Notes under the pieces: generated by a model
What the model was told of the DNA's origin: nothing
Database searches by the model: none
The model's input: the letters and a program-made list of their open reading frames with translations, nothing else
NCBI GenBank assembly: GCA_036925085.1
Contig: JAUPFP010000125.1
Location: 161,849 to 225,848 of the forward strand
Direction of reading: 5' to 3'
DNA length: 64,000 bases
Source of the DNA: Brachycybe producta
Lineage: Eukaryota; Arthropoda; Diplopoda; Playtdesmida; Andrognathidae
Part shown: positions 48,419 to 60,150 of the stretch, piece by piece
Position numbering within the stretch: position 1 is the first letter of the stretch
Layout: every line of letters begins with the position of its first letter
Position numbers and translations under genes: made by a program

Positions 48419-48890
48419 GATGTGAGTAGGGACGCTTGCATTGCTAAAAAGTAATGTCGCTGAGAAAAACCGCTTTTAGAAATATTTTAACATCTTAATT
48501 ACATATTTCATGATTAAGAAGAAGAAAACAAAATTAACTTACCTCCATAATTTGTTGTATTTCCATTTGAACGCGCACAGAAGAAGAAAAAATGCCACGA
48601 TTGCACCCACAACTAGCAAACTGGTTCCTTCATTTTTCCCTTTAAGTATTAGACCTACCTTTTTGTTGTATAAATAAACCAGAGTTGTACAGTTGTGGCT
48701 GCCATAGTGGCATTTTCTCCATTTTTGCGCGTTTAAATGGTAGACAATAAATTACAGAGGTAGCTTAATTTTGTTTTCTTAATAATTAAGATGTTTTTTT
48801 ATTGCAAAAACGTTAAAAAAATATATGCAAAAGTGGTTTTTATAAGCGAAAATAATCTTTACCGCTGCAAGCTTTCCTACTCATGCTAAC
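48419..48890. mobile_element. Large palindromic foldback element (about 470 bp)
   Basis: From the outside in: GATGTGAGTAGGGACGCTTG is mirrored by CAAGCTTTCCTACTCATGC. AAACCGCTTTTAG is mirrored by AAAAGTGGTTTTTAT, CATCTTAATTA by TAATTAAGATG, and GAAAACAAAATTAACTTACC by GGTAGCTTAATTTTGTTTTC. The innermost pair is GCCACGATTG against CAGTTGTGGC. No duplication was determined. Confidence 0.75.
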
Positions 48891-51366
48891 AGAGCCGCTT
48901 AAGGCTAAAGTGACAAGCTTTCATCTTGAATTTCAGCTTTAGAAATAATTATTACCTCAGTACAAATGTAGATTTTAATTGTTTATGATAATTTTTTTTT
49001 ATTAATTTTCTTCATCGACCTTTTATTATTAGAAATTGCAGTTTAAATTTCAAATAAATTCATATAGGATATATTCATATTTTCCTTTTGCACTTAATTT
49101 TAAAAGACAAAACATTAAACATAGTAAAAATTAATTCATATTTTAGTTATCATTTTTTTTTTGGTTAAAAGTTTACGCAAACGAATAAACTAAATGGCCA
49201 GTTAGTTCCATCAGTATGGAGCTAAAATAAATGTTTTCTCAAGATACTTTCCACAAAAAAAAAAATTCATCGTCACTTCTTTATTCACCCTTTTCTCAAT
49301 AATCGCATTGCAGAAAATCCACAAGAACCATGTTTGTTTGTATATTGTGTTACATTATTTTTTATATACGTATATATATATATATATAGACAGTATACCG
49401 TACAACAGGCAATAATAAAGAATGAAAAGAAAGCGACAAAAACAGCAAAGGAAGAAAGGATAAAAAGCGAGGACAATTCTCTTTGATCGGCCATAAAGTG
49501 GACAGTGGTCACATTCTATGTATGGCTATAGAGAATAAGAGAAGTGGCGAAACAGATTCCCAATAGAATAAAAAAAAACCCGTCTTAGTACAGAGTGTCC
49601 AAAAAAAGCGACAAATAAAACAGAAGAAACCTTGGCATGTTTGTCATACTGTTTAAGAAATAAACAACATTTTATCATCATAATAAAAAAAAGTTTTCAA
49701 CTATATAATATTACAAACTGAACCATATCCCTTATACCCCCAAATGAATAACTCTGTGACAATAAAATTAGTATAAGGTTACCTAATGGAAATTCCTGTC
49801 ATGAGTTCAACTTTTGTATGACATATTCATTATGTAGAAGGCGTTTAGAATTCCTGCAGTTTGTCTTTGGAAATTACTGTAATTACTCCGATTTTAACAG
49901 GTAAAATGGTGTGTATCGATCACCAGCAGCAGAAAAATGGTAAGTTAAGATAGTAGACATTTTAGACCTTTATTTAACGTTTCTGGACCCAAATATGTTT
50001 AAAAAAAACATAATCAGGTTCACTGCAAATCAATCATCAAATGGACCTACCGTTTGAAAGGATCACAGCAAATGTTTTTTCAACAGCTTAAACAAAAGGG
50101 TTCTTGAAATACTTTGTTATTACACATTTTTTAAAAGGTTTTGTCAACCATTCTGACGTCACAAGCTGTGAAGAAACTATACGTTATTGCATTTAACCTG
50201 TCCACAAATGGTAAATTAACTGCATTTAAATACGAAACACGGTCTACATAACTATGTTATTTACGTAAACAAAATGATAAATTCAATATATTCATTCAAT
50301 AACTCAATATAATCAATACATATTTAAATATTAACTTTGTATCTCAGATATAATGAATTTAATATGTCAAGATATTACAGTAAGTAACGAAGGTTTAAGT
50401 TTATCATGTTCTTAACTGGACTCAGTTTAATTCAACAAAACTAAGTTGACTTGAATGCATTTAACTCAAGTGTAGACTTTGTATTAAAGGAAACATAAAA
50501 TCATTAAATTCATGGACAATCATTACCTAAATATTGTTAATTGTTCCAATGCATAAATTTCACAAAAAAATCATTTTCATTCAATTTCAGCTTTTCAGAT
50601 TATTTTTCAAAAAAAATATTAAAAAAAAAATATCGAAATATTTGATTTTTTTCTCCTCAAAATTTAATTTAGCTGAGAAAAAAAAATGTAATATTAATTT
50701 AGGAAATGTGGTCTTAATTTTATAAGCATTTAATTTAATTAAAACCTCATACTTAGAATAAATACTTATCTTTGATATCTATTTTTTATTATCTTACAAA
50801 TCTATCATGAAAACTCTTTTTAAATTTAAGAAAAGCTTTTGTCAAATTCAATAATAAAGCAACCTTTTTAAGTTACCTCAATAAATATCCCATCAACTTT
50901 AAACGTAAAATAGAAATAAGGCACCAAAAACACACACACACACAAAACTATTGTTGATGCTGTGTGGTTGGCAACGTGTCCAACAATTTTCTCGAGATCC
51001 GGTGCTTAACATACACACACCAATGACGCTCAAAAGAGTCATTAAATCCATAGACATAGAAACAAGAGGAAAGTTGAGGGGTGGAGGCAAGTGAGAGACA
51101 GAGAGAGAGAGAGAAGTAAACCATGACCAATTAAGAGATACCAATACACCATCTTGAAATTAATAACACTGCATGCTGGTGATGGTGTTCGTGGTGGTAG
51201 TGGTGATGAATGGGAGGAAGGAGGGGGGTTAGAACCCGGTATTTGGACTCCAGAAAAGAGAGAAAAAGCTAGATACTGAACTGAAATATATACCCCCCCC
51301 CCCTCCCTCCTTTTCTAAACATTTTTATGTCAATATTCTAACTATACCTTGCTTAGAGTCGTATAT
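48891..51366. other. AT-rich non-coding stretch
   Basis: (TA)n lies at 49371-49388. TACAGAGTGTCC at 49590 resembles a mariner-type end without a partner. No exon recognised. Confidence 0.4.
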
Positions 51367-51460
51367 ACAGGGTGTTTATTAATTATCTGACCTACCAAAC
51401 AACAGCTGCTTCTATATGTTCACGGGTGTAATACGAATTGTAATCTAATCTGATTTTTAC
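51367..51460. repeat. Possible mariner-like terminus without a partner
   Basis: ATACAGGGTGTTTATTAATT at 51365 resembles the ACAGGGTG termini seen at 11588. The only similar inverted sequence, AACACCCTGTATATTCC near 56960, is over 5 kb away, so pairing is unproven. Confidence 0.35.
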
Positions 51461-51718
51461 CAACAAACGAAAAATATGAGAGAAAAGAAACTAAAACTGC
51501 ACCTGAGTACTAAACTGTAGTTATATGGTCCACCACAAAATGGACATTATAAGCAAGCAGCAATGTTGACCAATCAGAGAGATTGTTTTGCAAACGAAAA
51601 TGAACATTTAAAAGTTATTATAGGTGGGCCCATGAGACACAAACTCCCATCCAAGTTAATAGCCGAAAGATGGCCAACAGCAGCTTGCTGCCGTCATTAA
51701 TTTGTCTTAATCCATTGT

Positions 51719-51720
<2 letters not shown>

Positions 51721-51777
<57 letters not shown>
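51721..51777. repeat. (AT)n microsatellite
   Basis: About 55 bases of uninterrupted AT dinucleotide. Confidence 0.95.
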
Positions 51778-51778
<1 letters not shown>

Positions 51779-52662
51779 CTAAATGGTTCAAGTCTTGCGA
51801 ATTTTCTTGAGTTAAGATAGACAATAATCTCATAAATCTGACCAACAATATTTTTTTCTTCTGAATGATTGTTTTATGCAAATAATATAAATAGAAACCC
51901 AATTCAAATGTATCTCTTAGAACTTACACACACACACATCCAATTTCCTAATCGCTATAATGACCACTTAAAAGAATAAACAACATTTATTATAACCACA
52001 GACGATTTAGAGAAGATAAGAAAAGTGCAATCTAAAAGGAGAAGAAGAAAAAAATTACACGAAAACAAGAGCTCAAAAACAGAATCAGGTGTTCGGTGAA
52101 ATAAATTGAATGTCTACACTAACAGACAGACATACAAAAAAAATACAGGCTTATTAGAAGCATCCCCTGAAGATCGGCAATCACTGCAAACAAGAATTGC
52201 AAGAAGAAAAAAACTCCTTTTTAATTTATTTTCCAAAACTTTTTTTTGCAGATGGTTTCTCCAATAAGTTTTTTAAAAAAAGTTCAGAGAAAACTTTAAA
52301 GAAAAAACAAATTTAAGGTGAAAATGATTCGAGGTAATTCAAAATTGGTACTAGATGGCGTTGTAGCAAATTTAAAACCAATAAGAAATTATCTGTTGAT
52401 TAAATTGGATTTAACTCAACTCGTGTTTGGTCTTTTTTCACCAAACAAACTTTATTCTTATTAGAAAAAAATTAACAAAACTGCAAATAAGGATCTTTTA
52501 GAATTATTTAAAATCATTTTCCCTTTTTTTCGAATAACAAAAAACACGACTATTTTCTATATTAAGCACAGAACACACATGCAGAAATTTTTTTTTCAGA
52601 AAATCTTCCCAGAAAAGAAAAGGAAAAATAATATTCTTATCTGTCTTTGACCACGTTGGTTA
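51778..52662. other. AT-rich non-coding stretch
   Basis: A/T homopolymers only; nothing recognised. Confidence 0.4.
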
Positions 52663-53058
52663 GGTGTGTTCCCTTTCCGTCGAAATTTTTTCCGTCGACA
52701 ACTCTCAGGGATTGGATTGGAGGCTAACTGACGTCAATAAAAATATATAGACCTTTTTTTCATCAAAAGGGTCACTACAGCTACCGGGAGGTAGCTGGAT
52801 CGATTAGGTTCGGTTAGGTTTGGTTAGGATCGATTAGGTTCGGTTAGGTTTAGGTTAGGATCGGTTAGGATCGTTAAGGTTCGGTTAGGATCGTTAAGGT
52901 TCGGTTAGGTTAGGGGGAAAGGGTTATTTTTTTATCTGTAGTGACAAGAAAGTGATAAAAAAGGTCTATATTTTGTCCCCCTATGACGTCAGTGTTAGCC
53001 TCCAATCCAATCCCTGAGGCTTGTCGACGGAAAAAATTTCGACCGAAAGGGATACCGG
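52663..53058. mobile_element. Foldback element with 9-bp TSD and telomere-like core (396 bp)
   Basis: Flanked by the perfect 9-mer CGTTGGTTA (52654-52662, 53059-53067). Arms are CCCTTTCCGTCGAAATTTTT, then TCCGTCGACAA, mirrored by TTGTCGACGGAAAAAATTTC, then GACCGAAAGGG. Inner arms are GGGATTGGATTGGAGGCTAA and TTAGCCTCCAATCCAATCCC, then TGACGTCA/TGACGTCAG and a TATAGACCTTTTTT pair. The loop holds the GGTTAGG-type array at 52799-52913. The 9-bp TSD suggests a Mutator-like element. It has no transposase. Confidence 0.88.
52799..52913 (+). repeat. Telomere-like tandem array inside a foldback element
   Basis: Repeats of GATCGATTAGG, TTCGGTTAGG, TTTGGTTAGG and GATCGTTAAGG, in about 10-12-base units, all on one strand. 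The TTAGG core resembles metazoan telomere repeats, but spacing is irregular and variant units dominate, so it is probably not an interstitial telomere. Confidence 0.8.
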
Positions 53059-53454
53059 CGTTGGTTATACATACGAACAAAAATTAACATTGGAAAAAGG
53101 GGTGACGTCATCCCTTCCCATCCAACATAAAGATAAACTTTGACACAACCTTTGCTCCCCCTCTCTTTATTAAAAAAAATCAGGGGTTAATTCTATTAGA
53201 TTCTTTGAATTGCTGTAATTGGTCAGAAAATGGACAAAAGAGTTTGTCTAAAGCAAAAGTTGAGCCAATCTCAGAAAATCGACCAGAATTTAAAACTCTT
53301 TCCAAAATTCTTTTCAGAACTAATATTCTTGGCTAATTTTCCGTCCATCACTTTAATTCCCATTAACAAAAATGTCTAACAATTAAATTAGGCTGAACAT
53401 AAATACTGTATTAGTACAAAGACTTAAAAATTCAAGAATCACTTCTGTTATTTA

Positions 53455-53740
53455 CCTTTGAGGCTTTTTATTTACATTTAGGTGCAATTGTGGATTTTTA
53501 AAGATAAACTTTTTAGAGAATTTTTTTTTAAAAAGTGGTCACCGTTTTTTTCATGTATCTTTAATACAAATATGTAAAATTTGATCATTTCTAAACTGTC
53601 ATAATAAGTTCGCTTTAAAATTTAAAAGATCTCAATGTAGAATTTAACTCTTCTTATCTGTTTACCTTTGTTTACTCTTCTAGTTTCATGTGAATCTTTA
53701 AATTTTCCCATAAGACAATTCAAACTAGACTTACAATCGT
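53455..53740. mobile_element. FB1 fragment, diverged
   Basis: TTTTTAAAGATAAACTTTTTAG, CATTTCTAAACTGTCATAAT and TACTCTTCTAGTTTCATGTG keep the FB1 arm order, with several substitutions. Borders are approximate. Confidence 0.5.
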
Positions 53741-55003
53741 ATTACTGCACCCAAATAGCCCTGTTACCGTTTTAAGAGAGAGAGAGCTTATAGTTAGAAC
53801 CACTCTTATTAATGAAATTAAAGCTCTATTAGAGCTTAAGTTACTTAACTAAGCTACAAGCAGTTAACAATATTTTCATTAAGTTGTTCTTAGATTTAGG
53901 CACGAATTTTCAACAAGAAATAACAAGACACTCAAAAAAAGTATGAAAAATTCTCCTCAAAAAACTACCTACAGTTGATCATCACCTTAACTTTAAACTT
54001 ACTTATGCAAACTTCAGAAATGATCATTTATAAGTTGAAATCCATATTTAAAAACACACACACACATACAACAGGATCACCAACAACAAAAAATGGGACA
54101 TTCAACTGACATTGATATTGAGAGATAAAAAGAAGCCATTTCTAAAATAGGACCCCCCCCCCAAACACCATTTTTTTCTTCTTCTCCAAATGGCGCTCCT
54201 CTCATCCCATTGTCATAAAGTTATACTAGAATGTTATGGAGTGGAATTTCTTTAAGGTGGTGGTAGTGGTGGTATTGGTCATGGTGGTGGCTATCATCAT
54301 AGGAAATGTATAAAAAGGAATGAGATGAGATACAAAAACTGAAGAAATAGCATGAAGTATAAAGATCAAAACCTTTCTTACCCCCATCAAACGACGCTTA
54401 AAGGAACCCATGACTCTTCCCCATCATCTTTTTTTTTTAAAGAAAAAAGACATTTAAAGCTAAAGGTTCTCTTTTTTCTACTCGTTTTTCTATATAAAAC
54501 CCTTCATATAATCCACTTGGCATTTTCCCCCCTTCATCGTCTCACACAATACGACAGTTATACGGTCTTTGATTCGACACCATATAGACCAATATTATTA
54601 CCCCCACCACCCCCTTCCCCCCCCCCAAAAAAAAAGACTTACCGACCCCCCCCCCCCCACAAAAAAAATTGCATGGAGTTTAGAAAAGTGAGAAAAAGAA
54701 AGAAAAAAACCATCACATTTCTACCACTCAACGACAATTCATAAAACGTATTGACTCTTTTAGAGTGTGTATATATAAAAGTTTTGTTCTGATCGAATGG
54801 TTCACAAAACGATAATGTGTCATTTTTTTTTAGAAATACCATTTAGCCTACATAGAAAGAAAAAAAAAGATGGAAAACTGCAGTTCAATGAATGAGATTG
54901 AGGTTTTTTTTATAATATTCAACCAAGAAACTCGTTGTTAAAGTTATAATTTAATAAATTTGCATGAATTCTTTCTTTAAGAACATTTCATTTTTATATA
55001 TTT
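53741..55003. other. Non-coding stretch with C-rich and A-rich runs
   Basis: C runs at 54154-54161, 54619-54627 and 54647-54658 lie among A runs. A (GGT)n-like segment lies at 54258-54290. The long + strand frame here is a proline/lysine composition artefact. Confidence 0.45.
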
Positions 55004-55177
55004 CTCTCTCTCTCACACACTCACACTCTCACTCTCACTCTCTCTATCACACACTCTCGCTCACACTCACACTTCATCATCATCATCTCTCTCACACACT
55101 CTCTCTCTCTCTTTACCTCTCTCTCTCTCTTTACCTCTCTCTCTCTCTCTCTCTCTTTACCCCTCTCTCTCTCTTTA

Positions 55178-55220
<43 letters not shown>

Positions 55221-55262
55221 CTTTCTCTCTCTCTCTCTATCTATCTCTCAGTCTATCTTTTG
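55004..55262. repeat. (CT)n/(CA)n microsatellite, about 260 bp
   Basis: TCTC with CACA blocks gives way to nearly pure (CT)n interrupted at intervals by TTTACC. The TTTACCTCTCTCTCTCTC motif recurs as a higher-order unit. Confidence 0.95.
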
Positions 55263-55880
55263 TCTATAATAGATAAAAAAAATTGGGACTTCTTCTAATA
55301 TTTCCAATCAATAAATAACACAACATCAAGTGGAAAAAAAAATTGACGGTTTTGTGCATAAAATATTTCTCTTGATATTAATAATGTAAACGAATTGAAT
55401 ATGTGCATTTTTAATAAGGATAGACAAAAAAATTTGCCGTCTATATATTATGCGCTTATATTATATATTATATAGGCGAATAGAAAGACAAGAAGAGTTG
55501 AGTGACAACAGAGAAAAAGAGTGTGTTTAGTACCGTGCTAGAGAAAATATTGGCATTTCATTATAGAATGCCAACTTCAGCTATTTTCGCTATTTTCAAG
55601 AAATTGAAGAGAGAAAAAAAAAGGAGAAAAAAGTCCATACCATTAAAAAATAACAAACAAGCAGCTTTTTTTATTCAAGTTCAGAAACAAAAAAAAATTA
55701 AAGCTTATCATCAATTGTATGAATGTACAAAGTGTTTCAAAAGAAATGCTAATACCTTGTCTACATGCAACTCGCAAATTAAATTGAATTCAAGTTAGAT
55801 GCGTTTAGTTTAATTATATGGAGTACTGTTAAGGATATCAAATGAAATAAAATTGACTTTATTACATATCAGAACAAATT
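55263..55880. other. AT-rich non-coding stretch
   Basis: The 98-codon lysine-rich frame at 55502 includes YECTKCFKRNANTLSTC, but I see no known domain and no flanking coding evidence. Confidence 0.4.
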
Positions 55881-55980
55881 GAAAACTACCCACTCGCTTG
55901 AAAAAACTGCCACTCGCTTGAAAAAACTGCCACTCGCTTGAAAAAACTGCCGCTCGCTCAAAAACACCCACTCGCTCGAG
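55881..55980. repeat. 20-bp tandem repeat, about five units
   Basis: Three identical units CACTCGCTTGAAAAAACTGC occupy 55891-55950. A degenerate fourth (CGCTCGCTCAAAAACACC) and partial units at each end complete the array. Confidence 0.95.
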
Positions 55981-56141
55981 TGTAGACAAGGTTTAGAAAA
56001 GGCTTTAAAGAACAAAGGGTCGTATTCTAAATGATTACTAAGTTAAAAGCAAGTGCTAAACTCATAAACATTTATTACCGGTAGACAGTTTCATGTAAAA
56101 GTTAATGAGTTTAGCATTAGCTTTAACTTAATAAACATTAA

Positions 56142-56578
56142 AGCAGCAGTCACACTAGGCTGGTTTACAAGCCGCTGGTTGCTGCTGGCTATTAGCAGCA
56201 ACAGCAAGCAGCAGCTGCTTTGGGTTCACACTTGTCCAGTCACTGCTGGTATTAGCAGTGCAAGTCATCCAATCACCGTCTTGCAAAAACACAAACTCTA
56301 ACAACCAACCAACCCACCCAAGCAGTGGAGTTTCAACTACCACTAGTGCCACTACTAGCAACAAAAAGTTCACACTAGATGGCAGCAGCAGGAAGGGAGT
56401 CACATGACCAGCTGGTAGCTGCTAAAGTTGGACATGTCCAACTTCACCAGCTGCTGTTAAAATCACTAGCCCGCTGGAGAAAGCAGCTGCTAGTAGCAGT
56501 TCAGACTATGCTGCTAGAGCGCTACAACCAGCCAGCAGCAACCAGCAGCTGGGAAACCAGCCTAGTGTGACTGCGGCA
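56142..56578. mobile_element. PIF/Harbinger-like MITE (437 bp)
   Basis: Ends are AGCAGCAGTCACACTAGGCT and AGCCTAGTGTGACTGCGGCA, with TAA on both sides (56139-56141, 56579-56581). A 3-bp TWA duplication and a GCAGTCACAC-type terminus are typical of PIF/Harbinger. The interior is packed with CAGCAG/CTGCTG words in both orientations, so most of the element folds back. Frames on both strands are by-products. Confidence 0.78.
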
Positions 56579-56581
56579 TAA

Positions 56582-58430
56582 GACTACGAACCGTCAGCCT
56601 TAACTTAAAGTGGTGTTTTTTAATAATTGCAAACTGTGCGATAAGTTGTAGCTCGTGCTATATCCTTAATAGAATTAGCTGAGGCTAAAAAAGTCACTAT
56701 CCAAAAACACATGTGACATTTGGTCATTTTCAACGTTTACATTTTAAAGATATTCACAAAGGAATTCTTCTAGCGTGTTATTTATTTTATTCTTCCAACT
56801 CTTCTCCTATAGTTTCTAACACACATTACACTCTCTTCTCAGTCACAACATACATAAATGAACATAATGAAATACTGGTATTGATTTTTAAGCTTCAAAT
56901 ATGAACTACCTGAGTGAGAAACAACTAAATCAAAAGTTATGGTTACGTTTTAAAAACACCCTGTATATTCCAATACAAAACATCCAACCAAAAAAGCAGC
57001 TTTTCTACAAGTACCTGCTATGTCAACATAAAATCAACAGCTTTTATGTGTGCATACTAATGTTTGCATAGTCATTTCCATAAAACAAATGCCAAAAAAA
57101 GCATAAACACACACAAAAAAACGTTTAATAATATTTTATTCCAATTCGTCTAACTGTCTAATAATAAATTCTTATATGTGAATATTGGGACATCATTTCA
57201 GGGAATACAAAAAATACAGAACAAATGTTACATTGATGAAGTAAAAAAAAAACACCCGAATGAAAAGAAGAAAAAGAAGAAGAAAAAAAAAATCCAATCA
57301 AATAAACTTTTAACTTTACCGCGATAACACACACACAAAAAAAGGGATCTTCAACATTTTAGATGAAAAAGAAGAGTATAAATTGAGATCGATGGGGGTG
57401 TCATTTAACTAGAAGACCCAACCCATTGTCTAGTATCTGTGTTAGCAGTGATTGCCTGCCATTAAATATCCCCCACACACCCCCTTTCAAACACACACAC
57501 ACAAAAAAAAGGTTCCTTTCTCACACACATACAATTTCAGACTCTAGTTTTCACGCAAAGGCATCAAAACATCAACTTCAAAGACTATCACTTCCAATCT
57601 GACTATGGAATGTCTATGATACTACCACCCCTCCTCCCTTCCATACATGTACCTTTTTTAAATGGATTGCCAACGTTTGACAAGATCATAATCTAAAAAC
57701 AATGGCGTGTCAACCATAGTAATCAGTGCAATAGATAAGAAAGAACAGAAAACACACACAGAGAGCAAAAAAAAGGGTGTTTTGCAAACACATACAGACA
57801 GACAAGACACACATAATATCCATAACACACCAGTCTGTCGCTCTCTATTTAAATATATAAAACATACATACATACACACCTCTAAACACATTAAAAGTAA
57901 CTCAAACTTGGGCTAATTTTCTCTTATTTAATTAGTAATATGATGACATTGCAACCACACCTATTATAAGAAAAGTCGGGTCATTGTGTGTGTGTGTGTG
58001 TGTGTGAGTGTGGTTGTGTTTGTCTCTCTTCTCTTTGCCAACAAAAATGTTTTCACACATTTATAATAAATATATGTTGATAGGTGTCGTTGACATTAAT
58101 TATAAAAAAAGACTTAAGCGGCTAAGTCTCTGGCTGATTTTCAAGTTAACACTTAAATAAATTCTGTAATTTACTTACAACTGTTTCATATACAAAATTA
58201 TATGTGTGTGTGTGTGTACATAAGTACTACTTCAAAAAGAAAACTTGACATACCAACTTAAATAAACTGCTTTCTAGTGCAGAAAACCCCCCTGTTTTAT
58301 TTTAATAAACTTGAGATTTTTTAAGACAAAAAAAAAGTCTTGAGACAAAAAGTACCATTTTAAAATGTTTTATAAAATATAATTTTTTTTTCTTGGCTCC
58401 AAATATAAACAGATACTGTTATTAGTTCTT
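56582..58430. other. Non-coding stretch with (CA)n/(GT)n
   Basis: (GT)n lies at 57984-58005 and short (CA)n runs at 57475-57505 and 57752-57760. No exon recognised. Confidence 0.45.
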
Positions 58431-58672
58431 AAGGCCCTTGGCAGTGGTGGCACACAGGCGACAAAATGAAGTCGAAGTCGCGGAGGTGTCGTTGCAATGT
58501 ATTTTCTATGGAAAGACACCAACTTTGGCACACAGGCGACTTTTAAGGTCTAACTGTGTGCCAAGATTGGCGTCTTTTTCATAGAAAATACATTAAGACG
58601 ACGGCCCAGCAAACTTCGACTTCATTTTGACACTTAAAAAGTCTTTCAAAAGTCGTCTGTGTGTTCTAAACC
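58431..58672. mobile_element. GGCCCTTGG-type palindromic MITE (about 242 bp)
   Basis: The left end AAGGCCCTTGGCAGTGG, then CACACAGGCGAC, pairs with the right end GTCGTCTGTGTGTTCTAAACC. Inside, TGTATTTTCTATGGAAAGAC and TTTTTCATAGAAAATACATT form a further pair, as do AAAATGAAGTCGAAGTCG and CGACTTCATTTTG. Flanking duplications were not resolved. Confidence 0.7.
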
Positions 58673-59514
58673 TAATTGTAAAGCAATAAAAGATTGAGAA
58701 TTAAAAAAGGAATAACGACAGTCAAAATTAAGTAAAAGATCAAACATACATAATTATAGAACTTTAATAATATAATTTTATATAACCATTTACTACTCTA
58801 GTTTCACCTTAATTTTTTTTTCGTTAACCCTATATCTATGGAGGCTACAAAAGTGAATCAGAAAATAATTTAATATGTTTCGTCGGTTTTTTTTTTGAAA
58901 GATGTGAATTGTTCCATACATACAATAAATTTACCTGTTTTAAAATATCAACAAAAAACTAACATCAAATGTTATTAATTTTCTGAATATTACTAATATT
59001 ATTGCTGTTTTTAACCACAATATATAATGTTATATTTTGATAGAAATCTACTAATTGAACTAAATATAGAAATATTAGATTTAAGACACACAAAAAATTC
59101 TTCATTAAAATGGGCGTTTCTCGAAAGTTTTCCAACGAAAATAGTTCAGACACATAAATAGTTTTGTACATTTAAGACAATAACTCATTTTAAGTTAACA
59201 TGTTTTAGACAACCAAATTTTTCATTCAGCTATTTGTCTACCTTTTATAATAATAAACCATTGCCTTCCTATTTTTTTTTTAAAAAAACAACCTATTTCT
59301 CTATTTCAATGATTTCATGATGGTCTAGGATCATAAATATTACGATGATAGTTATTAATGTCAGTTTTAATTGTAATTACAAAATAAAGCTTCCCTTTCA
59401 TTTATCATAATGATACGCATTCTATGCATATGTGTATGTGATGTACAACGATCATATTTACTCCTACCTATACATGAATATACAAGCGTAGCGCTATTAA
59501 AACGTGTCCTGTAA

Positions 59515-59825
59515 ATTCGTTTTCGGTTGATTTAAAGCTCTGCTGCTTAATTTTTCTTTACAATTTCAGGCAACAAAGTCATCACTGCATATTTACATCA
59601 AAATCTAACCTCTATCTCAAGCCTACTCAAAAAACCTGCCTTTTCAATTTCTCTTGAAATCTGATTGGTTGTTTTCTTTTTAAACGCTACGATTACTTCA
59701 AATATCAAACAAAATAGAAGCTATAGAAAGTAAGCAGCAGCTATTTGCTGCAATGAAGCAAAAAAGCAGTGCAAAGCTTAGCTTTATAACGCCACAAAAA
59801 GCGAATATGCAGTCTGACCTTAACA
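59515..59825. mobile_element. Palindromic repeat, GCGAATATGCAGTCTGACC type
   Basis: The right end CACAAAAAGCGAATATGCAG plus TCTGACCTTAAC is the inverse of the fragment at 28203. The left end TCGTTTTCGGTTGATTTAAA is its diverged mirror. AGCAGC/GCTGCT words lie inside. Borders are approximate. Confidence 0.5.
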
Positions 59826-59861
59826 GCTACTACACAAATGAAATTGTATGCAGTTAGTTGT

Positions 59862-60150
59862 TAAGCTGGTTTTAAAGTGTAAACGACCCTCTCAATATCT
59901 AGTTATGTTGTATTTTAGAAGGGTGGGTTTCTCTGTGTGATGTAAGTACGCTGGTTTTTGTATATTCAACCAATAGGGATGACACCAAGTATAACTAACT
60001 ATATTTTAATTATACTTTTTTAATTTTTGTCTATAAAAAGTTTATTCGGAAATAAAGTTTACCAAAACGAAAATCCTTAGAAGTGATTCAGAGCTACCAT
60101 TCTAGTTTCTAACACTTAAAATACCTCCTTAGTGTTTTCTTCTAACTCAG
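59862..60150. mobile_element. FB1 fragment with both outer arms
   Basis: The left outer arm GCTGGTTTTAAAGTGTAAACG, then CTCAATATCTAGTTATG, and the right arm GTGATTCAGAGCTACCATTC, then TAGTTTCTAACAC, are present. The centre is replaced by unrelated AT-rich sequence. Confidence 0.6.

Noticed and set aside
51530..51545. Minus-strand TGGTGGACC, considered as the WWT motif of the exon upstream of the CA10-like exon
   Set aside because: The frame reads WWTI then a stop, with no YDG motif or splice sites in register.
52799..52913. Interstitial telomere
   Set aside because: Units are irregular GGTTAGG/GGTTCGG variants confined within the arms and duplication of a foldback element, so they belong to that element.
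54352..54744. 130-codon open frame with a polyproline stretch
   Set aside because: The prolines come from C homopolymers and the lysines from A runs. No domain or splice context.
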